From: Dorea sp. AM10-31
Lineage (GTDB): Bacteria; Bacillota; Clostridia; Lachnospirales; Lachnospiraceae
DNA: 35,559 nucleotides
Assembly (NCBI RefSeq): GCF_003435815.1
Contig: NZ_QTUV01000013.1
Coordinates: 1-35,559, forward strand
Direction of reading: 5' to 3'
Shown one piece after another: positions 1 through 11,138 of the stretch. The notes under the pieces were generated by a model. It was not told where the DNA came from and searched no databases. It saw only the letters and a program-made list of their open reading frames with translations. The translations under genes and the position numbers were made by a program. Every line of letters starts with the position of its first letter. Position 1 is the stretch's first letter.

Positions 1-67
1 TTTCAGGGTTGTTGTCTATTGTTTAATTATCAAGGTTCTTATCTGTTGTCTCATCGACAGCTATATT
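1..67 (-). other. rRNA operon leader (partial)
   Basis: Read on the minus strand, this stretch begins just downstream of promoter P2 and contains ACCTTGATAATTAAACAATAG. That resembles the ACCTTGAAAACT-type sequence found upstream of 16S rRNA in many Clostridia (recalled, not searched). No mature rRNA base is in the window. I infer that the window edge falls in the leader of an rRNA operon transcribed leftward, away from oriC. Confidence 0.65.
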
Positions 68-96
68 AGATTATCACATCTTCAAGCGTTTGTCAA
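68..96 (-). promoter_or_regulatory. rRNA-type promoter P2
   Basis: On the minus strand there is a perfect -35 box TTGACA (91-96), a 17-bp spacer and a -10 box TAATCT (68-73). It is the downstream member of a tandem pair, typical of rRNA operons. Confidence 0.8.
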
Positions 97-157
97 CAAC
101 TTTTTAAATTTATTTTGCTATTCGTTTGAACCGTTGTTCTTGCGAGTCAGCTTAGAT

Positions 158-186
158 ATAATACCATTTACGCAATTACATGTCAA
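158..186 (-). promoter_or_regulatory. rRNA-type promoter P1
   Basis: On the minus strand there is a perfect -35 box TTGACA (181-186), a 17-bp spacer and a -10 box TATTAT (158-163). It lies 90 bp upstream of P2 with identical geometry. Confidence 0.8.
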
Positions 187-688
187 TAGTTTTAGTAATT
201 TTTTTTACACTTTTTTACATTTTCTTTTCTAATGCTACACAAAGTATTAATTTAATGCTTTTATACTATATATAGGTCTTTATATTCCCATATCATAACT
301 GTACACTCTACATTCTTACTTCTTATTTTATATATCTTTTCACATTATATTTTTGTAACACAATTTTTTGCATTCGATTATTTATAATAATACATATAAT
401 ATTATATTTTCTATAGCTTTCATTTTATTTGCCATTACAATTAATGATGCTTTCTCTGTTAAATAATAAAACCGGTAAACCTGACATTAATAATTCTAAA
501 TTCTAGTGCAAATCAACTTCATATGAGATATACTTTAAAAATCTTATTCTGATTAGATGGCGCAGAATGAATCTACATATATGTTTTTTCCTGTTTCCAT
601 AGAAAACACTTTGCGAGTTTTATTCGCTGATTAGCGGTCGACAAATGCTGTCATAAAAGCATGGCGTATTTTCCTCATCGCATAACAA
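187..688. other. AT-rich intergenic region
   Basis: About 500 bp between the rRNA promoters and the tRNA-Ser terminator. It is very AT-rich, with no reading frame that looks coding. The part just upstream of P1 could act as an UP element. I see no repeat, RNA gene or operator that I can support. Confidence 0.5.
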
Positions 689-717
689 AAAATCGCAATT
701 CAATGAATTGCGATTTT
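687..717 (-). terminator. Rho-independent terminator of tRNA-Ser
   Basis: On the minus strand, immediately after the tRNA, AAATCGCAATTCA pairs with the following AATTGCGATTT and is followed by a run of T residues. The hairpin starts within a few bases of the tRNA 3' end. Confidence 0.8.
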
Positions 718-721
718 CTTA

Positions 722-809
722 CGGAGAAAGAGGGATTTGAACCCTCGCGCCGGTCACCCGACCTACACCCTTAGCAGGGGCGCCTCTTCAGCCTCTTGAG
801 TATTTCTCC
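722..809 (-). tRNA. tRNA-Ser (anticodon GCU)
   Basis: Read on the minus strand, the acceptor arms GGAGAAA and TTTCTCC pair and are followed by discriminator G. The anticodon loop CTGCTAA carries GCT, which reads AGC/AGU. There is a long variable arm, as expected of class II tRNAs, and a canonical GGTTCAAAT T-arm. Length is 88 nt and CCA is not encoded. Confidence 0.93.
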
Positions 810-996
810 AGCACGCATTATTATACTAGAGTTTATATTTATTGTCAATATAGTATTTCCATTTTTTTATTTTTTCTCAATTATGTCATTGTGAAACTAA
901 ATAAGCCCTTTTTACTTTCCCATTTGTAAAACCAACTTCTACTCTTTTTCTTCACTTCGTAGAAAAACAAGTTTCTTTACGTTGCACTATTTCTAT

Positions 997-1710
997 TTAA
1001 AATCCAGCTTCTCTAATTGTACTCTGAATTCTTTCTCTGACTAGCGCTGCTATTTCTTTTGTATTCATATCTTTATAATCTTCATAATAAAGAGGTTTCA
1101 GAAAATGTACCTGAACTGTTACCTGACTTGTAGTATTTGTGTCAAATGGTTTAAATGAATCTATTAAAGCTACCGGAATGATTGGACATTTCGCTTTTGT
1201 AGCAGCTTTAAAGCTTCCACCTTTAAACTCCAGAAGCTCATTTCCATTTTTAGATCTTGTTCCTTCTGGGAAAATTAAATAGTTTCTTCCCTTTTTTACT
1301 TCATTTGTTACATTGATAATTACCTGAAGTGATTGCTTAATGTCATCTCGATCTATCATATATGCTTTCATACAGGCAAATACTTGTTTCAAAAACTGAA
1401 TGTTCGCAATTTCCTTCTTAGCTACAACTGAAAATGGCTTCGGGCATACATCCAGAATAGCCAATACATCATAAAGCCCCTGATGATTCGGAAAGAACAT
1501 AAATCCATTTTCATCCGGAATATTTTCCACACCGTATGCATCAATCGTAACGTTTCCACCTTTATTTGCTCTGTGAGTAATATACTTTAGTAACTCGTAA
1601 TGTTGTTCTTCTTTGTATTTATCCACATGTGATGCATGATAGCACAATCTTATCCACATATAAGGAACTAGAAACAGATTCCGAAATACCATCATTATGA
1701 TCCTTTTCAT
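997..1710 (-). CDS. plsC: 1-acyl-sn-glycerol-3-phosphate acyltransferase (PlsC family)
   Basis: This 237-aa protein carries the two hallmark blocks of the glycerophospholipid acyltransferase family: the catalytic NH-x4-D motif NHQGLYD (residues 75-81) and the substrate-binding block FPEGTRS (148-154). The family transfers an acyl chain to lysophosphatidic acid to form phosphatidic acid, the precursor of membrane phospholipids, at the inner face of the membrane. The hydrophobic first 25 residues fit a membrane-associating helix. The start is preceded by AAGGAGAGGAG on the minus strand. It stands alone between a tRNA and a membrane-protein gene, with its own promoter and a hairpin in its leader. 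Family assignment is firm; the exact acyl acceptor is inferred. Confidence 0.9.
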   Translation of the reverse strand: MKRIIMMVFRNLFLVPYMWIRLCYHASHVDKYKEEQHYELLKYITHRANKGGNVTIDAYGVENIPDENGFMFFPNHQGLYDVLAILDVCPKPFSVVAKKEIANIQFLKQVFACMKAYMIDRDDIKQSLQVIINVTNEVKKGRNYLIFPEGTRSKNGNELLEFKGGSFKAATKAKCPIIPVALIDSFKPFDTNTTSQVTVQVHFLKPLYYEDYKDMNTKEIAALVRERIQSTIREAGF

Positions 1711-1733
1711 TGTAAACTCCTCTCCTTATTCGT

Positions 1734-1751
1734 TTCCCCACTGTTGGGGAA
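1734..1751 (-). promoter_or_regulatory. Leader hairpin of plsC
   Basis: TTCCCCA, a 4-nt loop CTGT and TGGGGAA form a perfect 7-bp hairpin between the plsC promoter and its ribosome-binding site. No T-run follows, so it is not an obvious terminator. It may affect mRNA stability or translation. Confidence 0.4.
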
Positions 1752-1764
1752 TATTATCTATTTT

Positions 1765-1793
1765 AGTATAATGTTTTGTGGATAAAATGTAAA
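1765..1793 (-). promoter_or_regulatory. plsC promoter containing a DnaA box
   Basis: On the minus strand there is a -35 box TTTACA (1788-1793), a 17-bp spacer and a -10 box TATACT (1765-1770). The spacer contains TTATCCACA (1777-1785), a perfect consensus DnaA box. Confidence 0.6.
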
Positions 1794-1800
1794 GTTAGTA

Positions 1801-1887
1801 AAAAGGGGACGGGGATTTTTTTTAAAGTGCCAGGTGCATGTCCAAAAGGGGACGGGGATTTTCTAAAAAATCCCCGTCCCCTTTTGG
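1801..1887. repeat. GGGGACGGGGATTTT palindromic repeat cluster
   Basis: The 19-bp unit AAAAGGGGACGGGGATTTT occurs at 1801-1819 and again at 1844-1862, followed by its inverted copy at 1869-1887. The second and third copies form a 21-bp perfect hairpin: left arm 1842-1862, loop CTAA, right arm 1867-1887. The spacer between the first two copies has GTGCCAGGTGCA, an imperfect palindrome. The G-rich core is unlike the surrounding AT-rich DNA. It resembles short palindromic repeats I recall from Clostridia genomes, sometimes mobilised by TnpA-REP (Y1) transposases. That identification was not checked, and no transposase is nearby. Confidence 0.7.
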
Positions 1888-3362
1888 AAGTTTTCTACTG
1901 CTTTTTTCGCTTTATACCTTCCTAAATTCCAATTTCTTAAATTTAGATCACTTTGGTCTTTTTTCACTTCCCGGAAATATTCCGCCAGTACATCTTTTAC
2001 ATTATCTCTGTCTTCACTGTCCAGATCTTCCGATTTCAGATCTGCTAATACAGGAGCAGCATCTTCTGACCACATATCTGTCAGCTCTGCTATATCATTA
2101 AATTTCAGTTTTTTATTTTCTGCCTGTATATGAGCAATGTTATATTTTGAAATCATCCAGTCCGGTTGGCTGAATGACAAAAAAATATATAATCCAAATG
2201 CAATCACCATTGTATAACGAAACATTGGAAAGTTTCTTTTATATATCGAAATCACGACGCCACACATAACAAGTCCAAGTACCAACAATGACCATAATAC
2301 AAGTATTCTTAAAAATGTAAGATGATAAACTCCGATATAAAGTAACATCCGGTATGCCGCTGAAATGATCATTATAAATGTACAACTGCAGACTATGGTT
2401 AGTATAATATTTAAAATTTTATTTTCTTTGAATATATAAAGGCATAATATAACAATTATAAAATTAAGTGCACTGACAAACAATAACTGCCAGAAGCCGC
2501 CTCTTGCATATTCCGCATAGGTTGTATTTGCCGGAAGACCTTTTTGCACTCCGATGAATAGATAAAAAATCTGTATTATACAATATAATACATAAATTGC
2601 GCTGATGATTCCTGTGAATGTGATCGCAATTACTGCATTTCCATTTTTCTTCTTTTCTTTATCCGTTTCCGCAAAATTTTTCTTGCTTGCTGTATAGAAA
2701 AATGTGTAGCATAAATGTACACCTGCTATAAATAAAACGATATATCCAGGTACCCTGCCTATTTTTATATGCTTTAATACATTCCCAAATATCCCTGCAA
2801 ATATTGCATCCGAACTGAACAGCACCGGAAATATGATGAGAAGCAACAATGCTGCAATTACTATTCCAACTAAAACTGCAATCAACATATTTTTCTTTTT
2901 TGCTTTATCTTCTCCGGTGTGATCTCTTGTTAGATATCTTACTCCTCCAACATACAGGGCTGGCGTACTTTCGATCATTCCAATTCCAAGTAAAATGATT
3001 CGTTTCAGATAGCCGCCGAAATTCCAGCTTGTATCATCATAAAACTGATGCAGCATAAATACGGTTAATAAAATTGCTGTTCCTACCCAGTTGAAAAATA
3101 TAAAAAAGTACGATGTTGTACATGCAGTTGATATTCCTAAAAGCAACATTCCTGTTATGTATATCCAGGAATCCTTTTTTAATTTCAGACCCAGTTTCTT
3201 TAAAAAAATTTTTATAAAAATAATTGTGATTCCGATGCATATTGGAAATGTGATTCCGGAAATATTTTCATACAATGATACTGTGAAAATAATTCCATAT
3301 AATAAACTTAATGCTGCAAAAAACGGATATTCTTCTTTTATTTTTTCAATATATCGATCCAT
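1863..3362 (-). CDS. Multi-pass membrane protein, probable DUF4153/DUF4173 family
   Basis: A 499-aa protein with about ten to twelve hydrophobic segments and a soluble C-terminal tail of about 100 residues rich in Asp, Glu and Lys. The block GFWQLL and overall shape fit DUF4153/DUF4173 membrane proteins, whose function is unknown. I place the start at 3362 (MDRYIEKIKE) because GAAGGAGCG sits 7 nt upstream; a longer frame to 3401 has no comparable site. The last residues, QKGTGIF, and the stop codon lie inside the palindromic repeat, so the native C-terminus seems to have been replaced. It is downstream of a small XRE/DUF2975 operon on the same strand and may be co-transcribed with it. Confidence 0.65.
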   Translation of the reverse strand: MDRYIEKIKEEYPFFAALSLLYGIIFTVSLYENISGITFPICIGITIIFIKIFLKKLGLKLKKDSWIYITGMLLLGISTACTTSYFFIFFNWVGTAILLTVFMLHQFYDDTSWNFGGYLKRIILLGIGMIESTPALYVGGVRYLTRDHTGEDKAKKKNMLIAVLVGIVIAALLLLIIFPVLFSSDAIFAGIFGNVLKHIKIGRVPGYIVLFIAGVHLCYTFFYTASKKNFAETDKEKKKNGNAVIAITFTGIISAIYVLYCIIQIFYLFIGVQKGLPANTTYAEYARGGFWQLLFVSALNFIIVILCLYIFKENKILNIILTIVCSCTFIMIISAAYRMLLYIGVYHLTFLRILVLWSLLVLGLVMCGVVISIYKRNFPMFRYTMVIAFGLYIFLSFSQPDWMISKYNIAHIQAENKKLKFNDIAELTDMWSEDAAPVLADLKSEDLDSEDRDNVKDVLAEYFREVKKDQSDLNLRNWNLGRYKAKKAVENFQKGTGIF

Positions 3363-3394
3363 ATTAAACGCTCCTTCAATATCCACAATCTTAA

Positions 3395-3686
3395 TTACCA
3401 ATTTTCGTAAAAATATACAATTGTATGAATTTCATCATTGGCTGCCCATCCACATACATAACCATGATTCCATTCGTATTCTTTTTCTTGTGTTCCACTA
3501 CATTTTACAAAACTATATGTCCACTTTACTTTTGTTTTTGGCACATGGAATCTTCTCTGGGAAACTTTCTGATACTTCTCCGCCATATGTCTTAATAATG
3601 CTATTGTAATTTGTTTGATAAATACCCAATAGAACAGCAAAAAAGAATATTACAATTAAAATGGCCGAAATTAATTTCTTTCGCAT
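3395..3686 (-). pseudogene. Small membrane-anchored protein gene, apparently frameshifted
   Basis: Translation from 3686 (GAAGGAGTAAT precedes the ATG) gives an N-terminal membrane anchor, MRKKLISAILIVIFFFAVLL, then about 30 residues before a stop after 52 codons. The +1 frame continues with a distinct, well-formed C-terminal part containing WTYSFVKCSGTQ and ending VYFYENW at 3395. Removing one base from the GGG at 3559-3561 (plus strand) joins both into a single product of about 97 aa. I read this as one gene broken by a one-base insertion, or as a sequencing error. It starts 1 nt after the XRE gene stop, so it belongs to that operon. Function is unknown. Confidence 0.5.
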
Positions 3687-3687
3687 A

Positions 3688-3894
3688 TTACTCCTTCGTA
3701 TACTCGATAATATCTCCTGGCTGGCAGTCGAGCTCTCTGCAGATAGCTTCTAATGTTGTAAAACGAATTGCCTTTGCCTTGTTATTTTTCAAAATTGACA
3801 GATTTGCCGGCGTAATTTCAATTTTATTCGCCAGTTCAACGAGTCCGATTCCTTTTTGTGCCATCATTACATCCAAATGTACTTTAATTCCCAT
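3688..3894 (-). CDS. XRE/Cro-type HTH regulator (YozG-like)
   Basis: A 68-aa protein made almost wholly of one Cro/C1-type helix-turn-helix. ELANKIEITPANLSILKNN covers the two helices and the turn, and the protein ends CQPGDIIEYTKE, typical of the short YozG-like subgroup. Such proteins bind operators next to their own promoters. The gene follows DUF2975 by 11 bp; its ribosome-binding site, AGGGGGTG, overlaps the DUF2975 stop region. That pairing recurs in Firmicutes (recalled). Probably an autoregulator binding the direct repeats at 4403-4441, which is an inference. Confidence 0.88.
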   Translation of the reverse strand: MGIKVHLDVMMAQKGIGLVELANKIEITPANLSILKNNKAKAIRFTTLEAICRELDCQPGDIIEYTKE

Positions 3895-3905
3895 TGTGAC
3901 ACCCC

Positions 3906-4355
3906 CTAAATCGTAAAATCATTTTCTTCTTTGTATGCGATTGCCTGATTGAATACACATGCAAGTACCTGACTGAACAGAGCTGCGATAAAGAAAACGA
4001 TTATAATTACAAGTGCCGCCGGTATCGGATTGAAAAATAGTTTTATAATCCATAAAATTGTAATTCCAAAACTTAATCTTGCCATATGTCTGAGGTTCGT
4101 TACATTAGCGGTTACAAAACACTCTTCTTCCATTACGGTTTTCATCATTCTGCGGAGTTCATATATGATCGTCACTCCAAGGATTCCTGATATTCCGAAA
4201 ATAATAAGCATTGGTATATACTGATTCATAAATACCTCAATCTTGAACTTTGCAAGATATCGTAAACTGATTGGCAATGTCAGAATTACAATAATTCCAC
4301 TTACAAACATTACATCCAGAATATGTTTTGTAAATTTAACTGTCTTTGTATTCAT
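3906..4355 (-). CDS. DUF2975 family membrane protein
   Basis: A 149-aa protein with four predicted membrane segments (roughly residues 14-32, 46-66, 94-112 and 114-135), separated by a short polar loop with RRMMKTVMEEECF. This matches DUF2975, small four-helix membrane proteins nearly always encoded next to a YozG-like XRE regulator, as here. Function is unknown; a membrane-stress or toxin-antitoxin-like role has no direct support in the sequence. AAGGAGC precedes the start. It is first in an operon with the HTH gene and the frameshifted membrane protein, driven by the promoter at 4389-4417. Confidence 0.82.
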   Translation of the reverse strand: MNTKTVKFTKHILDVMFVSGIIVILTLPISLRYLAKFKIEVFMNQYIPMLIIFGISGILGVTIIYELRRMMKTVMEEECFVTANVTNLRHMARLSFGITILWIIKLFFNPIPAALVIIIVFFIAALFSQVLACVFNQAIAYKEENDFTI

Positions 4356-4388
4356 AATTAGATTGCTCCTTCTTATTTTATTTTCTAT

Positions 4389-4417
4389 AAAATAGCATAT
4401 TGTTTATTGTTTTTCAA
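4389..4417 (-). promoter_or_regulatory. Promoter of the DUF2975-XRE operon
   Basis: On the minus strand there is a -35 box TTGAAA (4412-4417), a 17-bp spacer and an extended -10 of TGC plus TATTTT (4389-4394). The -35 box lies inside one copy of the operator-like repeat. Confidence 0.65.
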
Positions 4418-4441
4418 TATGTCTTTATTGTTTTTCAATAT
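4403..4441. promoter_or_regulatory. Two operator-like direct repeats
   Basis: The 18-bp sequence TTTATTGTTTTTCAATAT occurs at 4403-4420 and 4424-4441. Each copy contains a dyad, ATTG-N5-CAAT. The copies are 21 bp apart, two helical turns, and one covers the -35 box. This is the layout expected of an autorepressor site for the XRE protein. Confidence 0.6.
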
Positions 4442-4509
4442 TTTTTTATCTTTTTTCGATATTTAAAGGGTGGATTTTTGGTAAATAGCTTTTTTATATT
4501 TTTATATTC

Positions 4510-4545
4510 AACAAAAAAGACCTACCTCTGCAGGTAAGCCTTTTT
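4510..4545 (-). terminator. Terminator after the C_GCAxxG_C_C gene
   Basis: On the minus strand AAGGCTTACCT and AGGTAGGTCTT form an 11-bp stem with two G-U pairs, followed by TTTTTT. The plus strand also shows a T-run, so it may work in both directions. Confidence 0.7.
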
Positions 4546-4603
4546 TATACTCGCTTCTTAAATTTATCTTTGCTAAAAAGTGTAACTTTAATCTTTCCAG
4601 AAT

Positions 4604-5050
4604 CTATGCTTCCAGTTCACGCAGAATAATTTCTGCTGTTTTCTTTACAGTTGCTGCTACAAAATCTGTACACTGTGCCTTACGTTCCGGAGAATTTTTC
4701 TCTTTTCCTTTTGTAAGTACACGACAACAGGTTGCTCCGCAATATTCTTTGAAGAAATCATGTAATTCATTTGTCAGGGCAAAACATTTGTTGATCTTTG
4801 GATCTCCCGGTGTGGTACGTCCAAAGAAATACCCGATCATCATTGTTGCTCCGGCAAGCGCTCCGCATATACAGCCGCCTCCTCCAAGTCCCCATGGAAA
4901 TCCTGAGCTCATCGCAATTGCATCATCCGACATATCCAGATCAAAATTCTTGCGGATAGCATAGATCAGCGATTCTGAACAGGCGAACCCCTGATTGAAA
5001 ATCTCTACTGCATCCTTCTGTAATTGCTCCATATTAATATCCGTATTCAT
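4604..5050 (-). CDS. C_GCAxxG_C_C family (redox) protein
   Basis: A 148-aa protein with the conserved cysteine pattern of this family: ACSES near residue 24, the block GGGGCICGALAGA in the middle, then EYCGATCC and a late Cys in QCTDFV. The spacing suggests a metal- or redox-active site, and some relatives carry selenocysteine; here all positions are Cys. The family is common in anaerobes but its substrate is not established. The start is supported by AAAGGAGG upstream. It is a single gene with its own terminator between gyrA and the XRE operon, and nothing nearby narrows its role. Confidence 0.82.
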   Translation of the reverse strand: MNTDINMEQLQKDAVEIFNQGFACSESLIYAIRKNFDLDMSDDAIAMSSGFPWGLGGGGCICGALAGATMMIGYFFGRTTPGDPKINKCFALTNELHDFFKEYCGATCCRVLTKGKEKNSPERKAQCTDFVAATVKKTAEIILRELEA

Positions 5051-5273
5051 AATAACGACCTCCTTTATTTTCCTCTTTTCATCTTACATCATTATTGATA
5101 AAAATTCTACGAAAATAAAATGTTCTCTTCCTTTCACTCTATTTTCACAGATTTTATGTACTATTATGACAATCAGGGAATATTAAGAGGCGAAGTCCCA
5201 TAACTACACTGTAGTGGAATCCGGATTCCAGAGGATTTTTGCAGAATATAACAGCAGTCATAATAAAATAAAT
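5051..5273. other. Intergenic region between gyrA terminator and redox protein gene
   Basis: It must hold the promoter of the minus-strand redox gene, but I see no convincing -35/-10 pair. Two abutting palindromes, ACTACACTGTAGT (5203-5215) and GGAATCCGGATTCC (5216-5229), are the only structure. Confidence 0.4.
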
Positions 5274-5338
5274 AAAACTGACGTACTTCAGATCTTCCTG
5301 AGATTCTTTCTGCAGATACGTCAGTTTTTCTATTTACT
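5274..5338 (-). terminator. gyrA terminator
   Basis: AAAACTGACGTA (5274-5285) pairs perfectly with TACGTCAGTTTT (5327-5338), enclosing a further structured loop. On the minus strand a T-rich tail follows. It lies 17 bp after the gyrA stop and ends the gyrase transcript. Confidence 0.8.
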
Positions 5339-5355
5339 TAATCAATATAATATTT

Positions 5356-7881
5356 CTATTCTTCAGATGTATCGTTTTCTGTTACATCTGCTTCTTCAGA
5401 TTCGGAAGTGCTCTCCTGCTCCTCCTCAGAATCATCCTCGTCGCCTTTTCTTACTTTCGCAATACTTGCAACGATGTCTTTATCTTTAAGATTGATGAGC
5501 TTCACTCCGGATGTAATTCTCCCAAGTACGGAAATTCCTTCACACTTCATACGGATGATAATTCCTTCCGTATTGATGATCATGATCTCATCTTCTTCGT
5601 TGACAGCTTTTACACCAACTACGTTACCGGTCTTTTCTGTGATCTTATAGCATTTCACACCTTTACCGCCACGGTTCTGTGGTGTAAATTCATCCATGTC
5701 AGTACGTTTTCCCATACCTTTTTCAGATACAAACAGAAGCTCACTTCCCTGGGAATCTAACTGCATACCGATGACTTCATCTCTGTCAGAAAGATTCATT
5801 CCGCGTACTCCCATAGATGTTCTTCCGGTAGAACGGACATCTGTTTCTTTGAAACGGATACACTGACCATACTTGGTAACAAGCAGGATATCCTGATTAT
5901 TGTCTGTGTATTTTACTTCAATCAATTCATCTTCTTCACGAAGAGTGATTGCTGCAAGACCTGTCTTTCTTACATTTGCATAATCTGTAATAGGCGTCTT
6001 CTTAACAAGACCTTTCTTTGTAGCCATGAACAGATACTCACCTTCTCTGTACTCCTCAATCGGAATGACAGCACTGATCTTCTCACCCGGCATCAACTGC
6101 AGCAGATTGATGATCGCAGTTCCTCTTGAAGTACGGGAAGCTTCCGGGATTTCATATCCTTTCAGACGGTAAACTCTTCCGGTATTTGTAAAGAACATGA
6201 TGTAATGATGTGTATGCGTCATAAACAGTTCTTCTACATAATCTTCATCCAGTGTCTGCATTCCCTTGATACCTTTACCACCACGGTTCTGTGCTTTGAA
6301 TGTATCATTGGACATTCTCTTGATATATCCTAATTTGGTCATTGTAATAACAACATCTTCTCTTGGAATCAGATCTTCCATGGAAATATCAAATTCATCA
6401 AATCCGATGGATGTTCTTCTCTCATCACCGTATTTATCACGGATAACAAGAATCTCTTCTTTGATCACGCCAAGAAGTAACTTTCTGTCAGCAAGGATTG
6501 CTTTTAATCTGCTGATCTGCTCCATCAGTTCTTTGTATTCAGCTTCAATCTTCTCTCTTTCCAGACCTGTCAGCGCACGCAGACGCATATCTACGATTGC
6601 CTGTGCCTGTACTTCGGAAAGTCCGAACCGTTCAATCAACTCTGCTTTGGCGATCTGGACATTCTGCGAGCCTCGGATGATATTGATTACTTCATCGATA
6701 TTATCAAGTGCAATCAGCAGTCCTTTTAAAATATGTGCTCTTTCTTCTGCTTTGTTTAACTCATACTGTGTACGTCTTGTCACTACTTCTTCCTGATGAT
6801 TCAGGTAGTGATTTAACATCTCAAGAAGATTCATGACTTTTGGCTGGTTGCCGACAAGTGCCAGCATGATCACACCAAAAGTATCCTGTAACTGTGTATG
6901 TTTGTATAACTGATTCAGGACGACATTTGCATTGACATCTCTTCTGAGTTCAATGACAATTCTCATTCCTTCACGGCTGGACTGGTCACTCAGATCTGTA
7001 ATTCCATCGATTCTCTTATCTCTGACCATCTCTGCTATTTTCTCAATCAGTCTCGCTTTATTTACCATAAACGGAAGTTCCGTTACAATAATACGGCTCT
7101 TGCCATTTGGCATAGCTTCAATATCTGTGATTGCTCTGACACGGATCTTGCCACGGCCGGTACGATATGCTTCCTCGATTCCTCTTGTTCCAAGGATCAT
7201 ACCACCTGTCGGGAAATCCGGTCCTTTGATGATTTTCAGGATCTCTTCAATCGTTGTCTCTTCTCTGTCTTCGATCTGATCATCAATGATCTGAACAACT
7301 GCATTGATGACTTCTTTCAGGTTATGCGGCGGAATATTTGTTGCCATACCTACCGCAATACCGGAAGTACCATTTACCAGAAGATTCGGAAATCTTGCCG
7401 GAAGTACTGTCGGCTCCTTCTCTGTCTCATCAAAGTTCGGCGCAAAATCAACGGTATTCTTGTTGATATCTGCTGTCAGTTCCATGGAAATCTTACTTAA
7501 TCTTGCCTCTGTGTATCGCATGGCGGCTGCACCGTCACCGTCTACAGAACCAAAGTTTCCATGACCGTCTACGAGTGGATATCTGGTAGACCACTCCTGT
7601 GCCATATTAACGAGTGCTCCGTAAATAGAACTGTCACCGTGCGGGTGATATTTACCCATGGTATCACCAACGATACGGGCACATTTTCTGTGTGGTTTAT
7701 CCGGACCGTTGTTCAGCTCGATCATAGAGTATAAAATTCTTCTCTGTACCGGTTTCAGACCGTCTCTTACATCCGGAAGTGCACGTGAAGCAATAACGCT
7801 CATCGCATAGTCAATGTAAGATGTTTCCATTGTTTTTTTCAAATCCACTTCATGGACTTTGTCAAAAATATTATCTTCCAT
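5356..7881 (-). CDS. gyrA: DNA gyrase subunit A
   Basis: An 841-aa type IIA topoisomerase subunit that breaks and rejoins DNA to introduce negative supercoils together with GyrB. The winged-helix domain carries the catalytic RY pair (Arg122-Tyr123 in [10 protein letters not shown]). The C-terminal beta-pinwheel holds a GyrA box, [11 protein letters not shown], and a second similar block, [10 protein letters not shown]. The tail is strongly acidic. In the quinolone-resistance region the sequence is [10 protein letters not shown] (79-88): Ser84 aligns with E. coli Ser83, but the position of E. coli Asp87 is Gly88. The gene lies 16 bp after gyrB and ends at a strong terminator. Confidence 0.98.
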   Translation of the reverse strand: MEDNIFDKVHEVDLKKTMETSYIDYAMSVIASRALPDVRDGLKPVQRRILYSMIELNNGPDKPHRKCARIVGDTMGKYHPHGDSSIYGALVNMAQEWSTRYPLVDGHGNFGSVDGDGAAAMRYTEARLSKISMELTADINKNTVDFAPNFDETEKEPTVLPARFPNLLVNGTSGIAVGMATNIPPHNLKEVINAVVQIIDDQIEDREETTIEEILKIIKGPDFPTGGMILGTRGIEEAYRTGRGKIRVRAITDIEAMPNGKSRIIVTELPFMVNKARLIEKIAEMVRDKRIDGITDLSDQSSREGMRIVIELRRDVNANVVLNQLYKHTQLQDTFGVIMLALVGNQPKVMNLLEMLNHYLNHQEEVVTRRTQYELNKAEERAHILKGLLIALDNIDEVINIIRGSQNVQIAKAELIERFGLSEVQAQAIVDMRLRALTGLEREKIEAEYKELMEQISRLKAILADRKLLLGVIKEEILVIRDKYGDERRTSIGFDEFDISMEDLIPREDVVITMTKLGYIKRMSNDTFKAQNRGGKGIKGMQTLDEDYVEELFMTHTHHYIMFFTNTGRVYRLKGYEIPEASRTSRGTAIINLLQLMPGEKISAVIPIEEYREGEYLFMATKKGLVKKTPITDYANVRKTGLAAITLREEDELIEVKYTDNNQDILLVTKYGQCIRFKETDVRSTGRTSMGVRGMNLSDRDEVIGMQLDSQGSELLFVSEKGMGKRTDMDEFTPQNRGGKGVKCYKITEKTGNVVGVKAVNEEDEIMIINTEGIIIRMKCEGISVLGRITSGVKLINLKDKDIVASIAKVRKGDEDDSEEEQESTSESEEADVTENDTSEE

Positions 7882-7897
7882 TTATCCTTTTCCTTTC

Positions 7898-10917
<3,020 letters not shown>

Positions 10918-10928
<11 letters not shown>

Positions 10929-11127
10929 TTCTTATCTCTTCTCCATCAAATAATACCATATCCCCGGCATATAATTTTCTGCCGCGTCTGGTATCTGTTT
11001 CTCCATTTACTGTTACGAGTCCTTCTGTGATTACTTCCTTTGCTTCCACTCCGGACTCAACAAGACCGGCAGCTTTCAGTGCCTGTCCGAGTTTAATATA
11101 TTCATCTCTCAGTCTTATAACTTCCAT
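10918..11127 (-). CDS. yaaA: S4-domain RNA-binding protein (YaaA/RlbA type)
   Basis: A 69-aa protein that is essentially one S4 RNA-binding domain: KLGQALKAAGLVESG, then EVITEGLVTVNGE and RRGRKLYAGD, the pattern shared with ribosomal protein S4 and YbcJ. The B. subtilis counterpart between dnaN and recF is linked to ribosome assembly (established for the family; not shown here). It sits 11 bp after dnaN and overlaps recF by 11 bp, so it is translated as part of the dnaN-recF transcript. Confidence 0.93.
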
Positions 11128-11138
11128 CTTTTCACCTC

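Noticed and set aside
3091..3609. 172-aa plus-strand frame opposite the membrane-protein gene
   Set aside because: Reverse of AT-rich membrane-protein codons; no ribosome-binding site and overlaps two better-supported minus-strand genes.
5203..5229. Two abutting perfect palindromes, 13 and 14 bp
   Set aside because: Palindromes of this size are expected a few times by chance in 35 kb, and nothing else marks an operator or IS end.
6266..6796. 176-aa open frame antisense to gyrA
   Set aside because: Shadow of the gyrA coding frame: Ser/Ile/Leu-rich composition, no ribosome-binding site, no recognised domain.
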